Source of the DNA: SZAS-18 sp038322235
Lineage (GTDB): Bacteria > Verrucomicrobiota > Verrucomicrobiia > Chthoniobacterales > SZAS-18
Assembly: GCA_038322235.1 (NCBI GenBank)
Contig: JBBQFQ010000017.1
Coordinates: forward strand, 22,493 to 86,492
Reading direction: 5' to 3'
Length of the DNA stretch: 64,000 bases
The notes under the pieces: model-generated
Database searches by the model: none
What the model was told of the DNA's origin: nothing
The model's input: only the letters and a program-made list of their open reading frames with translations
Position numbers and translations under genes: made by a program
Shown here: piece by piece, positions 63,902-64,000 of the stretch
Position numbering within the stretch: position 1 is the stretch's first letter
Layout: each line of letters opens with the position of its first letter

Positions 63902-64000
63902 TTAGTCGGTGATGGGCGTGCCCCGCAACAGTTCCATCACGAAGTAAGGACGGCCCAGCGGCGTCGAGCCGGCGTCGAAAACCCGGGCGATGTGCTGGTG
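63902..64000 (-). pseudogene. N-terminal kinase fragment of the second kinase gene, ending in a nonsense codon
   Basis: Thirty-two codons from the window edge read HIARVFDAGSTPLGRPY, then FVMELLRGTPITD and TAA (63904-63902). The paralogue reads PITQYCDDAGL at this point, and here the DNA continues TGC GAT after the TAA, so a Tyr codon has become a stop. Beyond it a 2-nt deletion in a CG run near 63867-63877 shifts the frame before RLALFGDV. The rest of the N-lobe is outside the window. Confidence 0.85.

Overview
The window is about 64 kb of high-GC bacterial DNA (roughly two thirds G+C by eye) that reads as a chromosome of a Gram-negative member of the PVC group, most likely Verrucomicrobiota. 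Lipopolysaccharide genes (kdsB, gmhB, an LptF/LptG permease) and lgt indicate a Gram-negative envelope. The DUF1800/DUF1501 pair, a PEP-CTERM protein with autotransporter-type repeats, exported delta-60 and choice-of-anchor proteins, a planctomycete-type ECF sigma factor and many Ser/Thr kinases are typical of that group. The taxonomy is inferred from gene content only.

Layout. 1-9.2 kb: a DUF885 lipoprotein-like gene cut by the window edge, an SDR oxidoreductase, small exported or membrane proteins, a giant GT39-like/DUF2298 membrane protein and rlmN. 9.3-10.5 kb: an AT-richer island with two unrecognised genes. 10.5-18.7 kb: MOSC protein, miaA, an RRM protein, an AttH/CrtC-like protein and DUF1501/DUF1800. 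18.7-19.9 kb: a non-coding tract holding about 36 degenerate copies of a 21-nt dyad-symmetric repeat. 19.9-29.4 kb: a deoxyhypusine-synthase-like gene, an FG-GAP exported protein, an Lhr-type helicase, then dapA, a peptidase and a kinase-FGE fusion. 29.4-33.5 kb: the co-directional set lgt-gmhB-kdsB-pyrG with overlapping genes. 33.5-37.1 kb: sugar epimerase, small membrane proteins, tRNA-Val and a cyclic-nucleotide-regulated MscS-like channel. 37.3-42.9 kb: dnaG-rpoD, separated from the LptF/G gene by opposed heptanucleotide repeats. 43.1-48.3 kb: hydrolase, TPR protein and PEP-CTERM autotransporter-like protein.

48.3-51.2 kb is a scarred accessory segment. Remnants of exported-protein genes flank a PP2C phosphatase, a toxin-antitoxin pair and one of two copies of a 142-bp direct repeat. 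One remnant is frameshifted by a visible 11-bp tandem duplication.

51.2-64 kb is a one-strand signalling block. It contains a planctomycete-type ECF sigma factor, a Ser/Thr kinase with 14 WD40 repeats and an exported beta-helix protein, followed by a second kinase-WD40 gene with its own exported protein. The two exported proteins share a C-terminal tail, and the block looks like a duplicated sensor/output module. The second kinase carries a nonsense codon and a 2-nt deletion that separate its N-lobe from the rest.
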